This document shows, piece after piece, positions 35,655-47,031 of a DNA stretch of 64,000 nucleotides. The first letter of the stretch is position 1. Every line of letters begins with the position of its first letter. The notes beneath the pieces were generated by a model, which was given only the letters and a program-made list of their open reading frames with translations, did no database searches and was not told where the DNA came from. A program made the position numbers and the translations under genes. Source of the DNA: Herbidospora daliensis (GTDB taxonomy: Bacteria > Actinomycetota > Actinomycetes > Streptosporangiales > Streptosporangiaceae); the NCBI RefSeq assembly GCF_001570585.1, contig NZ_BBXF01000002.1, forward strand, positions 1,000,898-1,064,897, written 5' to 3'.

Positions 35655-35695
35655 CCCCTTTTGGTCATTCTTAGGGTGACCAAGACGAAAAGGGG
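35655..35695 (+). promoter_or_regulatory. Hairpin that sequesters the ribosome site of DUF397 gene 2
   Basis: CCCCTTTT (35655-35662) pairs with AAAAGGGG (35688-35695), and the adjoining GGTCA (35663-35667) pairs with TGACC (35677-35681), leaving a 6-nt bulge. The AAGGGG arm is the Shine-Dalgarno of GTG 35702, six bases away. As DNA the same sequence is a candidate operator. Confidence 0.6.
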
Positions 35696-35701
35696 TGGGC
35701 C

Positions 35702-35902
35702 GTGTCGAATGTCGACATGTCCGATGCCGTCTGGCACAAGAGCAGCTTCAGCGCGGCAGGCAACTGCGTTGAAGTTGCTCGGTTGTCGGGGAGCTACACC
35801 GCAGTCCGCCACAGCCGGGACCCCGATGGGCCCGTACTGGTCTTCACCGAAGCCGAGTGGAACGCCTTCCTTCAAGGTTTGGCGGTTGGAGAGTTCGACT
35901 AG
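35702..35902 (+). CDS. DUF397 protein 2
   Basis: 66 residues. It has WHKSSFSAAGNCVEVARL and HSRDPDGPVLVFTEAEWNAF, ending GEFD, paralogous to the DUF397 protein 136 bp upstream. GTG 35702 has a ribosome site in a hairpin. The two copies suggest either dosage or two different partners for the XRE protein. Confidence 0.88.
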   Translation: MSNVDMSDAVWHKSSFSAAGNCVEVARLSGSYTAVRHSRDPDGPVLVFTEAEWNAFLQGLAVGEFD

Positions 35903-35917
35903 GCGCTGACGTGAAAC

Positions 35918-35949
35918 GGCCCGCATCCTCGGTGGGGAGGACGCGGGCC
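35918..35949. terminator. Bidirectional hairpin terminator
   Basis: GGCCCGCATCCTC (35918-35930) pairs with GAGGACGCGGGCC (35937-35949), with one mismatch and a 6-nt loop. It lies between the convergent DUF397 and catalase genes. Confidence 0.8.
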
Positions 35950-35966
35950 GTAACCATGGTGAGGGG

Positions 35967-37415
35967 TCAGCCGATGCCGAGGCCACGTGCCACGCCCTGG
36001 CCCAGGTCCTTGTGGACGTTGGTCCAGTATTCGACCACCCGCTTCTGCACCTCCGGCGTCATCTCGGGCGCCGACGCGTGCCCGACGATGTTGCTCGTCA
36101 GGTTGGTCCGGTCGTCGTCGCTCAGCACGTTCTCCCACAACGCCCGGGGCTGCACGAAGTCGTCGTCTTCGCTGTGCGCTCGGTAGGCGGAGCGCATGAT
36201 CTCCCCGGTCACGTGGTAGGTGTCCCCGGCGTACAGGTCCTCGAAGGCCGCGGGGCCGCCCATGCTGTTGGGCGCGTACACCGGGTCGGGCATGTTGGCG
36301 TACCGCATCGCGCCGTCCCTGTTGTAACTGTGGACGGGCACCCGCGGCGCGTTGATCGGCAGCTGCTGGTAGTTGGGGCCGATCCGGTACCGGTGGGTGT
36401 CGGGGTAGGAGAACAGCCGTCCCTGCAGCATCTTGTCGGGCGAGGGGCCGATGCCGGGCACGAAGTTCGACGGCTCGAAGCCCGCCTGCTCCACTTCCGC
36501 GAAGTAGTTCGCGGGGTTGCGGTTCAGGGTGAAGCGGCCGATCGTGATCTCCGGGTAGTCGCCGTGCGGCCACACCTTCGTCAGGTCGAACGGGTTGAAG
36601 CGGTAGTCGGCCGCCTCCTCGAACGGCATGATCTGCACGTTCACCGTCCACGACGGGTGGTCGCCGCGCTTGATGGCGTCGTACAGGTCCCTGATGTGGA
36701 AGTCGGCGTCCTGGCCGACCATCGCGGCCGCTTCGGCGTCGGTGAAGTTCTTGATGCCCTGGTCGGTACGCAGGTGGTACTTGACCCAGAACTTCTCGCC
36801 CGCCGCGTTGTACCAGAGGAAGGTGTGCGAGCCGAAGCCGTGCATGTGGCGCCACGACGCCGGGGTGCCGCGGTCGGTCATCAGGAAGGTCACCTGGTGG
36901 GCCGACTCGGGTGACAACGTCCAGAAGTCCCACTGCATGTTGTGGTCGCGCATGTGGTTGTCGGCGCGGCGCTTCTGGCTGTGGATGAAGTCCTGGAACT
37001 TCTGCGGGTCCCGCACGAAGAAGATGGGGGTGTTGTTCCCGACCAGGTCGTAGTTGCCCTCGTCGGTGTAGAACTTGATGGCGAAGCCGCGCGGGTCGCG
37101 CTGGGTGTCGGCGCTGCCGAGTTCGCCGGCGACCGTCGAGAAGCGCAGGAACAGGTCGGTCCGGGCGCCCTTCTGGAACAGGCCGGCCTTGGTGAACTGG
37201 CTGACGTCCTCGGTGATCTCCATGAACCCGTGGGCGCCGCCGCCCTTGGCGTGGACGACGCGCTCGGGCACCCGCTCCCGGTTGAACTGGGCCATCTTCT
37301 GGATCAGATAGTGGTCCTGCAGCAGGAGCGGTCCTTCGGCGCCCACCGACAGCGAGAACTCGTCGCTCGGGGCCGGGGTGCCGGAATCCGTCGTGGTACG
37401 TGGCCTGTCAGTCAT
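35967..37415 (-). CDS. Monofunctional haem catalase
   Basis: 482 residues, the length of small-subunit (clade 3) catalases; decomposes H2O2. The catalytic His is in RVVHAKGGGAHG (about 54-65), the Asn in DLVGNNTPIFFVRD, and the haem-ligand Tyr in RLFSYPDTHRYRIGPNYQQLP (about 345). ATG 37415 (MTDRPRTT) has GGAGG upstream. A 17-bp perfect palindrome lies 59 bp upstream. No Fur/PerR/OxyR gene is adjacent. Confidence 0.95.
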   Translation of the reverse strand: MTDRPRTTTDSGTPAPSDEFSLSVGAEGPLLLQDHYLIQKMAQFNRERVPERVVHAKGGGAHGFMEITEDVSQFTKAGLFQKGARTDLFLRFSTVAGELGSADTQRDPRGFAIKFYTDEGNYDLVGNNTPIFFVRDPQKFQDFIHSQKRRADNHMRDHNMQWDFWTLSPESAHQVTFLMTDRGTPASWRHMHGFGSHTFLWYNAAGEKFWVKYHLRTDQGIKNFTDAEAAAMVGQDADFHIRDLYDAIKRGDHPSWTVNVQIMPFEEAADYRFNPFDLTKVWPHGDYPEITIGRFTLNRNPANYFAEVEQAGFEPSNFVPGIGPSPDKMLQGRLFSYPDTHRYRIGPNYQQLPINAPRVPVHSYNRDGAMRYANMPDPVYAPNSMGGPAAFEDLYAGDTYHVTGEIMRSAYRAHSEDDDFVQPRALWENVLSDDDRTNLTSNIVGHASAPEMTPEVQKRVVEYWTNVHKDLGQGVARGLGIG

Positions 37416-37473
37416 CGGGTGTCCTCCAGAAGTCGTCTGGCCTATCACCACTTTCCCCACGCTACGTCGCTTA

Positions 37474-37490
37474 ACTTGAACTGTTCAAGT
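37474..37490. promoter_or_regulatory. 17-bp perfect palindrome upstream of catalase
   Basis: ACTTGAACTGTTCAAGT is two 8-bp arms around one base, followed by a third half-like site AATTGAACTT (37491-37500). Its position about 60-85 bp before the catalase start, and the AT-rich dyad, suggest a Fur/PerR-family (FurA/CatR-type) operator; this identification is inference. Confidence 0.6.
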
Positions 37491-37565
37491 AATTGAACTT
37501 CCCCAGTTTGTCCATAAGAAGTCTCCCTAAGGCGCGAACCTTCATGAGATGGCATGCTCTGGACC

Positions 37566-38639
37566 GTGAGACGTGCAATTGCGATGATCGCCGCCGCTGC
37601 CCTGAGTGCCGGATGCGCCGCCGCCGCCGACGATCCCGGGGTGGAGCGCGTCAAGGCCCCTGAGCAGGCCACCCGCGAGAGCCCCTCACCCAAGCCGTCG
37701 CCGACCAGGAAGCCGTTCACCATCGCCTTCGGGGGTGACGTCCACTTCGAGGGCATCCTGCGCACCCGGCTGAACGCCAACCCGAAGACCGCCCTCGGGC
37801 CGATCGCCAAGGTGCTGTCGAAGGCCGACCTCGCGATGGTCAACCTCGAGACCGCCATCACCGAGGCGGGCACCCCGGCGCCCGGCAAGCAGTACACCTT
37901 CCGCGCCCCGGCCAGCGCGCTGACCGCGCTGAAGGCCGCCGGCGTCGACGTCGCCTCGATGGCCAACAACCACGGCATGGACTACATGCAGAGCGGCCTG
38001 GACGACTCCCTCGCGGCCATCAAGAAGGCGAAGTTCCCCATCGTGGGCGTCGGGCGCAACGCCACCGAGGCCTACCGGCCCTGGCGGACCGTCGTGAACG
38101 GCAACAAGGTCGCGATCATCGGCGCGACCCAGGTGCTCGACGCCGAGTTCATCTCCTCCTGGACGGCCACCGGCTCCCAGGGCGGCCTCGCCTCGGCCAA
38201 GGAGGAGGCGCGGCTGATCCAGGCGGTCAGAAACGCCCGCAAGAACAACGACACGGTGATCGTCCACCTGCACTGGGGCACCGAGCTGCAGAAGTGCCCC
38301 AACGAGGCGCAGCTCTCGCTGGCCCCCAAGCTGGTCAAGGCCGGCGCCGACGTCGTGGTCGGCGGGCACGCCCACATCCTGCTCGGCGCGGGCTACCTCG
38401 ACAACGCCTACGTCAGCTACGGCCTGGGCAACTTCGTCTTCTACAACTGGGGCCCCGACACCGGCCGGACCGGCGTGCTGACCCTCACGATCAACGGCCG
38501 CAAGGTGCTGAAGGACACCTGGACCCCGGCCCGCATCAACGGCGGCGTCCCGGTCCCGGTCACCGGGTCGGCGGGGCGGCAGGAGATCGCGTACTGGCGG
38601 TCGCTGCGCGAGTGCACGGGACTTTCGGCCAAGCCCTGA
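37566..38639 (+). CDS. CapA-family lipoprotein (poly-gamma-glutamate capsule-like metallophosphatase)
   Basis: 357 residues. Lipoprotein signal with lipobox LSAGC (Cys about 17), a Pro/Ser-rich spacer, then the PGA_cap domain: AFGGDVHFEG (metal site), VNLETAI, SMANNHGMDYM, VIVHLHWGTEL and VGGHAHILLG. This is a calcineurin-like fold predicted on the outer face of the membrane. GTG 37566 was chosen (ATG 37554 is possible); no clear ribosome site is visible. The substrate is unknown; no other capsule genes are near. Confidence 0.85.
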   Translation: MRRAIAMIAAAALSAGCAAAADDPGVERVKAPEQATRESPSPKPSPTRKPFTIAFGGDVHFEGILRTRLNANPKTALGPIAKVLSKADLAMVNLETAITEAGTPAPGKQYTFRAPASALTALKAAGVDVASMANNHGMDYMQSGLDDSLAAIKKAKFPIVGVGRNATEAYRPWRTVVNGNKVAIIGATQVLDAEFISSWTATGSQGGLASAKEEARLIQAVRNARKNNDTVIVHLHWGTELQKCPNEAQLSLAPKLVKAGADVVVGGHAHILLGAGYLDNAYVSYGLGNFVFYNWGPDTGRTGVLTLTINGRKVLKDTWTPARINGGVPVPVTGSAGRQEIAYWRSLRECTGLSAKP

Positions 38640-38695
38640 TTTTGTTAATGGGCTGGTCATGGCGTCGTGAGCACCTGCGGCACTAACGTCGCCTC

Positions 38696-39991
38696 ATGAC
38701 GCAGCGGTCCCAGTTCATCCTCGACGTCCTGCTGGCCGAGTTCGGTGAGTCCATCGCCCGCGAGCCCGCGGCGTTCCGCGCCAAGTTCCGCAAGATGGCG
38801 GCCTCGCCGTTCGCCTTCTACCGGGGCAGCGCGTGCCTGTTCTACGCCGACCTCTCGGACGAACTCGCCGACGAGGCGTTCCTCGACGACCTGACCTGCC
38901 GCGTCTGGATCCACGGCGACCTGCACGCCGAGAACTTCGGCACCTACATGAACTCCTCGGGCCGCCTGGTCTTCAACGTCAACGACTTCGACGAGGCCTA
39001 CGTCGGACCCTACATCTGGGATCTGAAGCGGTTCGTGGCCAGCGTGGCGCTCATCGGCTACGCCAAGGCGCTGTCCGACGACGTGATCAGCGAGCTGGTC
39101 CGCGAGTTCGCCCACTCCTATCTCCACGAGCTCACCGCCATCGCCCACGGTGGCGACGACGCGATCGGGTCGCTCACCCTGGAGACCACCAGCGGGGTGC
39201 TGCACCGGGTGCTGCAGACCGCGCGGCTGAACACGCGGGTGGCGCTGCTCGACGAGGAGACCACGATCGAGAACTTCGAGCGCCGCTTCGCCGTCGCCGA
39301 CAACCGCCGCCCGGTCGACGACGCCACCCGCGACGCCGTGCTGGCCGCCTACGAGAGTTACCTGGCCACGCTGCCGCAGCCGCTCAACCCGATTGAGCAC
39401 CACGTCAAGGACGTCGTCCTGCGGCACGGCATCGGGATCGGGTCGGCGGGGCTGCCGTCGTACAACCTGCTGCTCGAAGGGCACACGCAGGCGCTGGAGA
39501 ACGACGTCATCCTCTACATGAAGCAGGCGCAGGTCCCGGCCGTGGCCCGCTACATCGCCGACGAGAAGGTGCATGGCTACTTCAAGCACCAGGGCCACCG
39601 CACCGCCGAGTCGCAGCGCGCCCTCCAGGCCTACGCCGACTCCTGGCTCGGGTACGCCGACCTCAACGGCGTCGGCCAGCTCGTCGCCGAGGTCTCGCCC
39701 TACTCGGCCGACCTCGACTGGAGCGACGTCAACGAGCCCGTCGAGATCGCCTCGGTGATCACCGACCTGGGCCGCGCGGTCGCCCGCATGCACTCGGTCG
39801 CCGACGACGAGTCGAGCCACGACCTGGTCGACTTCTCCACCGAGGAGGCGATCGTCGCCGTGATCGGCGGCCGGGACGACGAGTTCACCACGCTGCTCGT
39901 CGACTTCGCCCACGAGTACGGCGCCCGCGCCCGGCACGACCATCAGCTTTTTGTGGATCTGTTCCGTAACGGCAGATTCCCCGGTCTGTAG
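38696..39991 (+). CDS. DUF2252 family protein
   Basis: 431 residues. Conserved protein with kinase-like signatures: FYRGSACLFYADL, RVWIHGDLHAENFGTY, FNVNDFDEAYVGPYIWDLKR. The GDLHxxNF and NDFD pieces resemble the catalytic loop and metal site of aminoglycoside-phosphotransferase-like folds. The function is not established. ATG 38696 lacks a ribosome site; TAACGT (38684-38689) ends 6 nt before it, suggesting leaderless mRNA. Confidence 0.85.
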   Translation: MTQRSQFILDVLLAEFGESIAREPAAFRAKFRKMAASPFAFYRGSACLFYADLSDELADEAFLDDLTCRVWIHGDLHAENFGTYMNSSGRLVFNVNDFDEAYVGPYIWDLKRFVASVALIGYAKALSDDVISELVREFAHSYLHELTAIAHGGDDAIGSLTLETTSGVLHRVLQTARLNTRVALLDEETTIENFERRFAVADNRRPVDDATRDAVLAAYESYLATLPQPLNPIEHHVKDVVLRHGIGIGSAGLPSYNLLLEGHTQALENDVILYMKQAQVPAVARYIADEKVHGYFKHQGHRTAESQRALQAYADSWLGYADLNGVGQLVAEVSPYSADLDWSDVNEPVEIASVITDLGRAVARMHSVADDESSHDLVDFSTEEAIVAVIGGRDDEFTTLLVDFAHEYGARARHDHQLFVDLFRNGRFPGL

Positions 39992-40013
39992 ATTCCCGGG
40001 CAAGATAGGGAGA

Positions 40014-40709
40014 GTGTCCAGCCAGCCCCTTGACTACTCCGACGATTCCGGGAACTCCTCGCTGCGCCGTCAGCCGACGCAGCGCCGCAGCGCGCGCCGG
40101 GTCGAGCGCATGCTCGACGCCTGCGCCGAGCTGCTGGACGAGGTCGGGTACGACGGCCTGTCGACGACCAGGATCGCCGAGCGCGCCGACGTGGCGATCG
40201 GCTCGGTCTACCAGTTCTTCCCCGACAAACGGGCCATCAGCCAGGCGCTGACCAGGCGGAACGTCGAGCTCTTCGTGGCCCGGGTGGGCCGCCGCTTCAT
40301 CAGCGAGGAGTACCTCGGCTGGTGGGACGCGGTCGACGCGATCATCGACGAGTACGTCGCGATGCACCGTACGGTGCCCGGCTTCAAGTCGTTGCGGTTC
40401 GGCGACGCGGTCGACCTCAACCTGCTCGACGCGGGCACCGACAACAACACCGTCATCGCCGGCCGCCTGCGCGGGCTCCTGCTGAAGGAGTTCGGCATGG
40501 CCGACAGCGAACGCCTCGACACCGCGATACTCGTGGCGGTCGAGGGCGGCGACGCCGTGCTGAAACTGGCCTTCCGGCGGGATCCCGACGGCGACCCCGT
40601 GATCATCGCGGAGGCCAAGACCCTGGTGCGCAGCTACCTGTCGCGGCAGCTGCGCGAGTTCAACGCGGCGGCCAGCCGGGCGGCGCCTGGAGTTCGATCC
40701 GGCTCTTGA
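40014..40709 (+). CDS. TetR-family transcriptional regulator
   Basis: 231 residues. The HTH is at about 25-75 (RMLDACAELLDEVGYDGLSTTRIAERADVAIGSVYQFFPDKRAI), and the C-terminal domain binds an unknown ligand. GTG 40014 was chosen; the frame stays open to 39951 inside the DUF2252 gene. It follows DUF2252 by 22 bp. Its 3' end overlaps the convergent membrane-protein gene by 50 bp. Confidence 0.85.
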   Translation: MSSQPLDYSDDSGNSSLRRQPTQRRSARRVERMLDACAELLDEVGYDGLSTTRIAERADVAIGSVYQFFPDKRAISQALTRRNVELFVARVGRRFISEEYLGWWDAVDAIIDEYVAMHRTVPGFKSLRFGDAVDLNLLDAGTDNNTVIAGRLRGLLLKEFGMADSERLDTAILVAVEGGDAVLKLAFRRDPDGDPVIIAEAKTLVRSYLSRQLREFNAAASRAAPGVRSGS

Positions 40710-41040
40710 TGATCGCCTCGACGGCGGCCGGGCCGAGCACCGGCGTGCGCGGCACGGCGAGGGTGATGCGGTCGAGCTGCGGCCGGCACGGTTGCCGGCG
40801 CGCGTTCTCGTCGCTGATGCGCGCGGCCCGCAACTGGGCGTCGCGCAGTTCGAGGGTGCGCATGTCGGCGCCCCGCGCCGACCGGATGTCCTGAAGTTGT
40901 GCCCTCAGCCGGAGCACCTCTTTGACGGCTTGTTCGTGGGCCTCGAAACGCGCCGCGACATAACCCGCCAAACCGGGCAGAATCGCAGCCGCCATGAGCG
41001 CGCAGGCCACTGTGAAGGTCGTCTGCTTGGAAAGGCCCAT
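40660..41040 (-). CDS. Small membrane-anchored coiled-coil protein
   Basis: 126 residues. One N-terminal membrane helix (about 8-30: FTVACALMAAAILPGLAGYVAA), then a charged helical segment likely to form a coiled coil (about 33-80: EAHEQAVKEVLRLRAQLQDIRSA), and a Pro-rich end. ATG 41040 has AGGAGG 13 nt upstream, a long gap. It overlaps the TetR gene tail-to-tail by 50 bp. I do not recognise the family. Confidence 0.55.
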   Translation of the reverse strand: MGLSKQTTFTVACALMAAAILPGLAGYVAARFEAHEQAVKEVLRLRAQLQDIRSARGADMRTLELRDAQLRAARISDENARRQPCRPQLDRITLAVPRTPVLGPAAVEAIIKSRIELQAPPGWPPR

Positions 41041-41198
41041 CGCAGTCCCGTCACCTCCTGATGGAGCTCAGGTCCCGTCAATAATGCCCATGAGCTGGAA
41101 CGACACACGCTCTGTAGGTGATCTGGCGCGAATCGTTGCCGGAGGAACACCTGCCGTTGTCCGGGCAAAGACCCTTCGCGCTCGCTAGCCTCATCCTT

Positions 41199-41729
41199 GT
41201 GGCACATGTGACGCGGGAGCAGCTTGATCGTCTGCTCGAACAGGCTCTGCTGCTCGACGACCACGGTGCCCTCGCGGAGCGCCTCGACGACCTCGCGCAA
41301 GGGTACGAATCGGGCGAAGTATCCCGGGCCTACATCCTGGCCCTGGCCGCCGAGGAGTGGCGTCAGGCGGGTCACCCCGACGCGGCCCTCGACCGCTACC
41401 AGATGGCGGCCGAAGACGACGGGGGAGACGTCAACGTCGACCCCCGCGCGGGCATCGCCGACACCCTCTTCGAACTCGACCGGCCCGACGAGGCCCGCGA
41501 CGTGATCGAGGCCCTGCGCGCCGCCCCCTGCACCCCGGCGACCGTGCTCAACGTGGCCGAGACCCTGGCGGCGTACGGAGACCTCGCGGGCGCCCACGAA
41601 TGGGCCACCGAGGGCGTCACGGCCTGCCCTCCGGGCAACTCGCTACGCGAGTCCCTGCTGCGCACGCGCTACCGCATCCGCATCGACCTGGGCCTCCCGG
41701 AAGACGACCTCGACGCCCTGGCCTCCTAA
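41199..41729 (+). CDS. Small TPR-like helical protein
   Basis: 176 residues. Helical-repeat protein (AEEWRQAGHPDAALDRYQMA, ADTLFELDRPDEARDVIEAL, LAAYGDLAGAHEWATEGV) of tetratricopeptide style, probably a protein-binding scaffold. GTG 41199 lacks a ribosome site; TAGCCT at 41186-41191 lies 7 nt before it. GTG 41208 is an alternative. Confidence 0.7.
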   Translation: MAHVTREQLDRLLEQALLLDDHGALAERLDDLAQGYESGEVSRAYILALAAEEWRQAGHPDAALDRYQMAAEDDGGDVNVDPRAGIADTLFELDRPDEARDVIEALRAAPCTPATVLNVAETLAAYGDLAGAHEWATEGVTACPPGNSLRESLLRTRYRIRIDLGLPEDDLDALAS

Positions 41730-41779
41730 TCGAAGAACGGGCCGCAGAGAGACTCCACGACCCGCACAGACAACGGCGA

Positions 41780-41815
41780 ACGGACCGCGAGAAGAACACT
41801 CGCGGCCCGTTCTTT
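41780..41815 (+). terminator. Terminator hairpin with a competing upstream arm
   Basis: The local hairpin 41780-41792/41800-41812 (12 of 13 pairs, 7-nt loop) is followed by CTTTGACTT. A separate element at 41734-41746 (AAGAACGGGCCGC) is a perfect complement of 41803-41815 and could replace the local left arm. Confidence 0.6.
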
Positions 41816-41936
41816 GACTTGTCCGCCGAATGAGAGCGGTATATATCTCGCAAATGGGCCATTGATGGCCATATGTGGACGGCCCGCCCGCTCCTGAGAG
41901 CGCTGGCCGGAGGCGAAAAGGGAACTACGAAAAGCC

Positions 41937-42626
41937 TTAGTGGAGGAGAGCTCCGCCGAGGAGGCCCCCGGTCAGCTTGGTGATGCCGGACAGGCCGCCG
42001 AGGCCCAGGTCGTCGCTCTTCTTCCGCGGCGCGGGGGCCGGACGGGGCTGGACGCCGTCGACGACCCCGCCGACCGAGTCGCTGATCCCGCGCGGCACCA
42101 CGCCGACGTTCGGGACCTTCGGCAGCATCTTCGTCACCCGGGGCACCGGCGGCACGCCCGGCAGGTCGGGCAGCAGCGAGAGGTCGGGAACCACGTTGGG
42201 CACCCCCGGCAGCGCCGACCCCGACGCGATGCCGAGCACCCCGTCGGCCCGCGCCAGGCCCGACAGGCCGAGCAGGGCGGCGGCGCGCTGGACGGTCCGG
42301 GCCACCTCGTCCTTCGGCGCCACCCGGCCGCACGGCACCCCCGCCAGGCGGCCGGCCTGGGCCATGGTCATCGCCGTCGAGCCGCCCGTGCGGGTCAGGT
42401 CGCGGACCGTCTGACCGGCCGCGCCGGCCGACCTCGCGACGTCGGCGGCGCCCTTCACGACCGACGCGGCGACCGCGCCCGTCTTGGCGGCGGCGCGGTA
42501 ACCGGTCACGCACAGGCCGTCGTCTGCATGGGCCTGCTGGCCGGCGGCGGACAACCAGCTCACCCCGGCGGTGACGACCGCCAGGGCGACGAGCCGCCCC
42601 CGGATGCTACGTGGTGTCGTCGACAT
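41937..42626 (-). CDS. Secreted protein of unknown function
   Basis: 229 residues. Signal peptide about 1-35 (LVALAVVTAGVSWLSAAGQQAHA). The mature protein is Ala/Val/Gly-rich with two Cys (CVTGYRA, GVPCGRV), then Pro/Val-rich low-complexity repeats (about 130-185) and a Gly/Leu-rich end. ATG 42626 has AGGGGG 6 nt upstream. I recognise no domain. It is downstream of the clpB gene on the same strand, 98 bp away. Confidence 0.65.
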   Translation of the reverse strand: MSTTPRSIRGRLVALAVVTAGVSWLSAAGQQAHADDGLCVTGYRAAAKTGAVAASVVKGAADVARSAGAAGQTVRDLTRTGGSTAMTMAQAGRLAGVPCGRVAPKDEVARTVQRAAALLGLSGLARADGVLGIASGSALPGVPNVVPDLSLLPDLPGVPPVPRVTKMLPKVPNVGVVPRGISDSVGGVVDGVQPRPAPAPRKKSDDLGLGGLSGITKLTGGLLGGALLH

Positions 42627-42724
42627 CGACGTCCCCCTGTTGCTCGCGGTAGTTCGGTGAGTGCCGAACGTAGCAGCGGGGTTTTCGCAGCCGGGAGCCG
42701 CTTGTCCCAGTCGTGGAGAACTGA

Positions 42725-45304
<2,580 letters not shown>

Positions 45305-45430
45305 GTCTATTGGCCTCGCCTTCGCTCGGCGGCCCGGCCGCCTTCAGCCACTGTCTTCCCTCGTCGCTCCGCTCCTCAGTCCAGACAGCGGCGCGGCCGG
45401 GCAAGTCCCCCATACGACAAATGTCTTCAG

Positions 45431-45778
45431 TTATGACGGCGGTAGTTCGTATCTGACCAAGGCCCGGATCAGCTTCAGTTCCGTGGCCACACGGGTCAGT
45501 TCGTCTCTCAGGCGGAGGTTCTCGGTCTCCAGCTCCAAGATGCGTTTGATGCCCGCGAGGTTTATGCCCTCTTCCTGCGACAGGCGCTGGACCTCACGGA
45601 GGAGGACGATGTCGCGGGTCGAGTAGAGGCGGCCTCGGCCGGCGGTGCGGCCGGGGCTGACCAGGCCGAGGCGGTCGTACTGGCGCAGAGTCTGGGGGTG
45701 GAGGCCGCTCAGCTGGGCCGCCACCGAGATCACATAGACGGGCGTCTCGTCGGACAGGTCGAAGAAATTGGCGTCCAT
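45431..45778 (-). CDS. hspR: HspR heat-shock repressor (MerR family)
   Basis: 115 residues. MerR HTH PVYVISVAAQLSGLHPQTLRQYDRLGLVSPGRT at the N-terminus, then a dimerisation coiled coil (NLRLRDELTRVATELK). In actinobacteria HspR binds HAIR sequences (CTTGAGT-N7-ACTCAAG) and represses the dnaK operon with DnaK as co-repressor. The two HAIR-like sites upstream of dnaK close this feedback loop here. Confidence 0.95.
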   Translation of the reverse strand: MDANFFDLSDETPVYVISVAAQLSGLHPQTLRQYDRLGLVSPGRTAGRGRLYSTRDIVLLREVQRLSQEEGINLAGIKRILELETENLRLRDELTRVATELKLIRALVRYELPPS

Positions 45779-45781
45779 GCG

Positions 45782-46951
45782 CTACTCGCTTCTGGCCTGC
45801 TTGATCAGTTCCTCGCGCAGGTCGTGGCCGTCGGTCGCGTCGCGGAACTGCTCCAGTGCCGACCGGGCCTTCTCGTCGAGGTGCTCGGGCACCGCGACCT
45901 GGACGGTCGCGAGCAGGTCGCCCTTGGTGCCGTCTTTGCGGGGCGCGCCCCGGCCGCGCACCCGGAAGGTGCGGCCGTTGGGGGTGCCCTCGGGGATGCG
46001 GAGCGTGACCGGCATGCCGCGCAGGATGGGCACCTTGATCTCGGCGCCCAGCGCGGCCTCGGGGAACGTCACGGGCACGGTGACCGTGAGGTTCTCGCCG
46101 CTCCGGCCGAAGACGGGGTGGGGCTGGACGTGCACCAGCACGTACAGGTCACCCGCGGGGCCGCCGTTCTCGCCGGGGGCGCCCTTGCCCTTCAGCTTGA
46201 CCCGGCCGCCGTCGCTGACGCCCGCCGGGATGCGGGCCTGGATGGTGCGGGTGGAGCGGCCCCGGCCGCTGCCCTCGCAGACCGGGCACGGGTCGTCGAC
46301 CAGCAGGCCCCGGCCCCGGCAGTCGCGGCAGGGCTCGGAGAAGGCGAAGTTGCCCAGGTTGCGGCTGGCCGCGCCGGTGCCGTCGCAGGTCGGGCAGACG
46401 CGGGGCGTGGTGCCGGCCTTGGCGCCCGTGCCGGAACAGGCCGGGCAGGCCGAGGAGCTGGTGAGACGCAACGAGACGGTCGCGCCGTCGATCGACTCGG
46501 CGAACGACAGGGTGACCTCGGACTCGATGTCCTGGCCGCGGCGGGCCCGCCCGGCGGTGTTGGCCTTGGGGCCGCCGCCGCGGTTGAACAGGCCGCCGAA
46601 GATGTCGCCGATGCGGTCGCCCGCCTGGGCGGTGCCGCCGAACAGGTCGCCGAAGTCGAAGCCCTGCTGGCCCTGACCGGGCCGGCCGCCCCGGGTGTAG
46701 CCGCCGAGGCCGCTGCCGAACAGGCTCCTGGCCTCGTCGTACTCCTTGCGGCGCTTGACGTCGCTCAGGATGTCGTAGGCCTCGGAGACCTCCTTGAACT
46801 TCTCCTCGGTCTCCTTGTTGCCCTTGTTCGCGTCGGGGTGGTACTGCCGGGCCAGCTTGCGGTAAGCCTTCTTGATCTCTTCGGGGGTCGCGGTCTTGGG
46901 CACACCGAGGACGCCGTAGTAGTCCTTCTCCAGGTAGTCCTTGGTGCTCAT
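45782..46951 (-). CDS. dnaJ: Chaperone DnaJ
   Basis: 389 residues. J-domain (about 10-75) with YHPDANKG, a Gly/Phe-rich segment, four zinc-finger CxxCxGxG repeats ([32 protein letters not shown]) and two substrate-binding domains. ATG 46951. It is fourth gene back from dnaK in a classical order and ends 3 bp before hspR. Confidence 0.96.
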   Translation of the reverse strand: MSTKDYLEKDYYGVLGVPKTATPEEIKKAYRKLARQYHPDANKGNKETEEKFKEVSEAYDILSDVKRRKEYDEARSLFGSGLGGYTRGGRPGQGQQGFDFGDLFGGTAQAGDRIGDIFGGLFNRGGGPKANTAGRARRGQDIESEVTLSFAESIDGATVSLRLTSSSACPACSGTGAKAGTTPRVCPTCDGTGAASRNLGNFAFSEPCRDCRGRGLLVDDPCPVCEGSGRGRSTRTIQARIPAGVSDGGRVKLKGKGAPGENGGPAGDLYVLVHVQPHPVFGRSGENLTVTVPVTFPEAALGAEIKVPILRGMPVTLRIPEGTPNGRTFRVRGRGAPRKDGTKGDLLATVQVAVPEHLDEKARSALEQFRDATDGHDLREELIKQARSE

Positions 46952-46992
46952 CTAACGCTTCCTCCGCGTGAAATACACATATGTGATGGGTG

Positions 46993-47018
46993 CCCCTCCC
47001 GCTCCGGGGCGGGAGGGG
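46993..47018 (-). promoter_or_regulatory. Perfect hairpin in the grpE-dnaJ gap
   Basis: CCCCTCCCG (46993-47001) pairs with CGGGAGGGG (47010-47018) across an 8-nt loop. It sits inside the operon, 80 bp between genes that are usually adjacent. It may attenuate, protect or define processing of the mRNA. Confidence 0.6.
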
Positions 47019-47031
47019 GCTCCCTGGAGAA

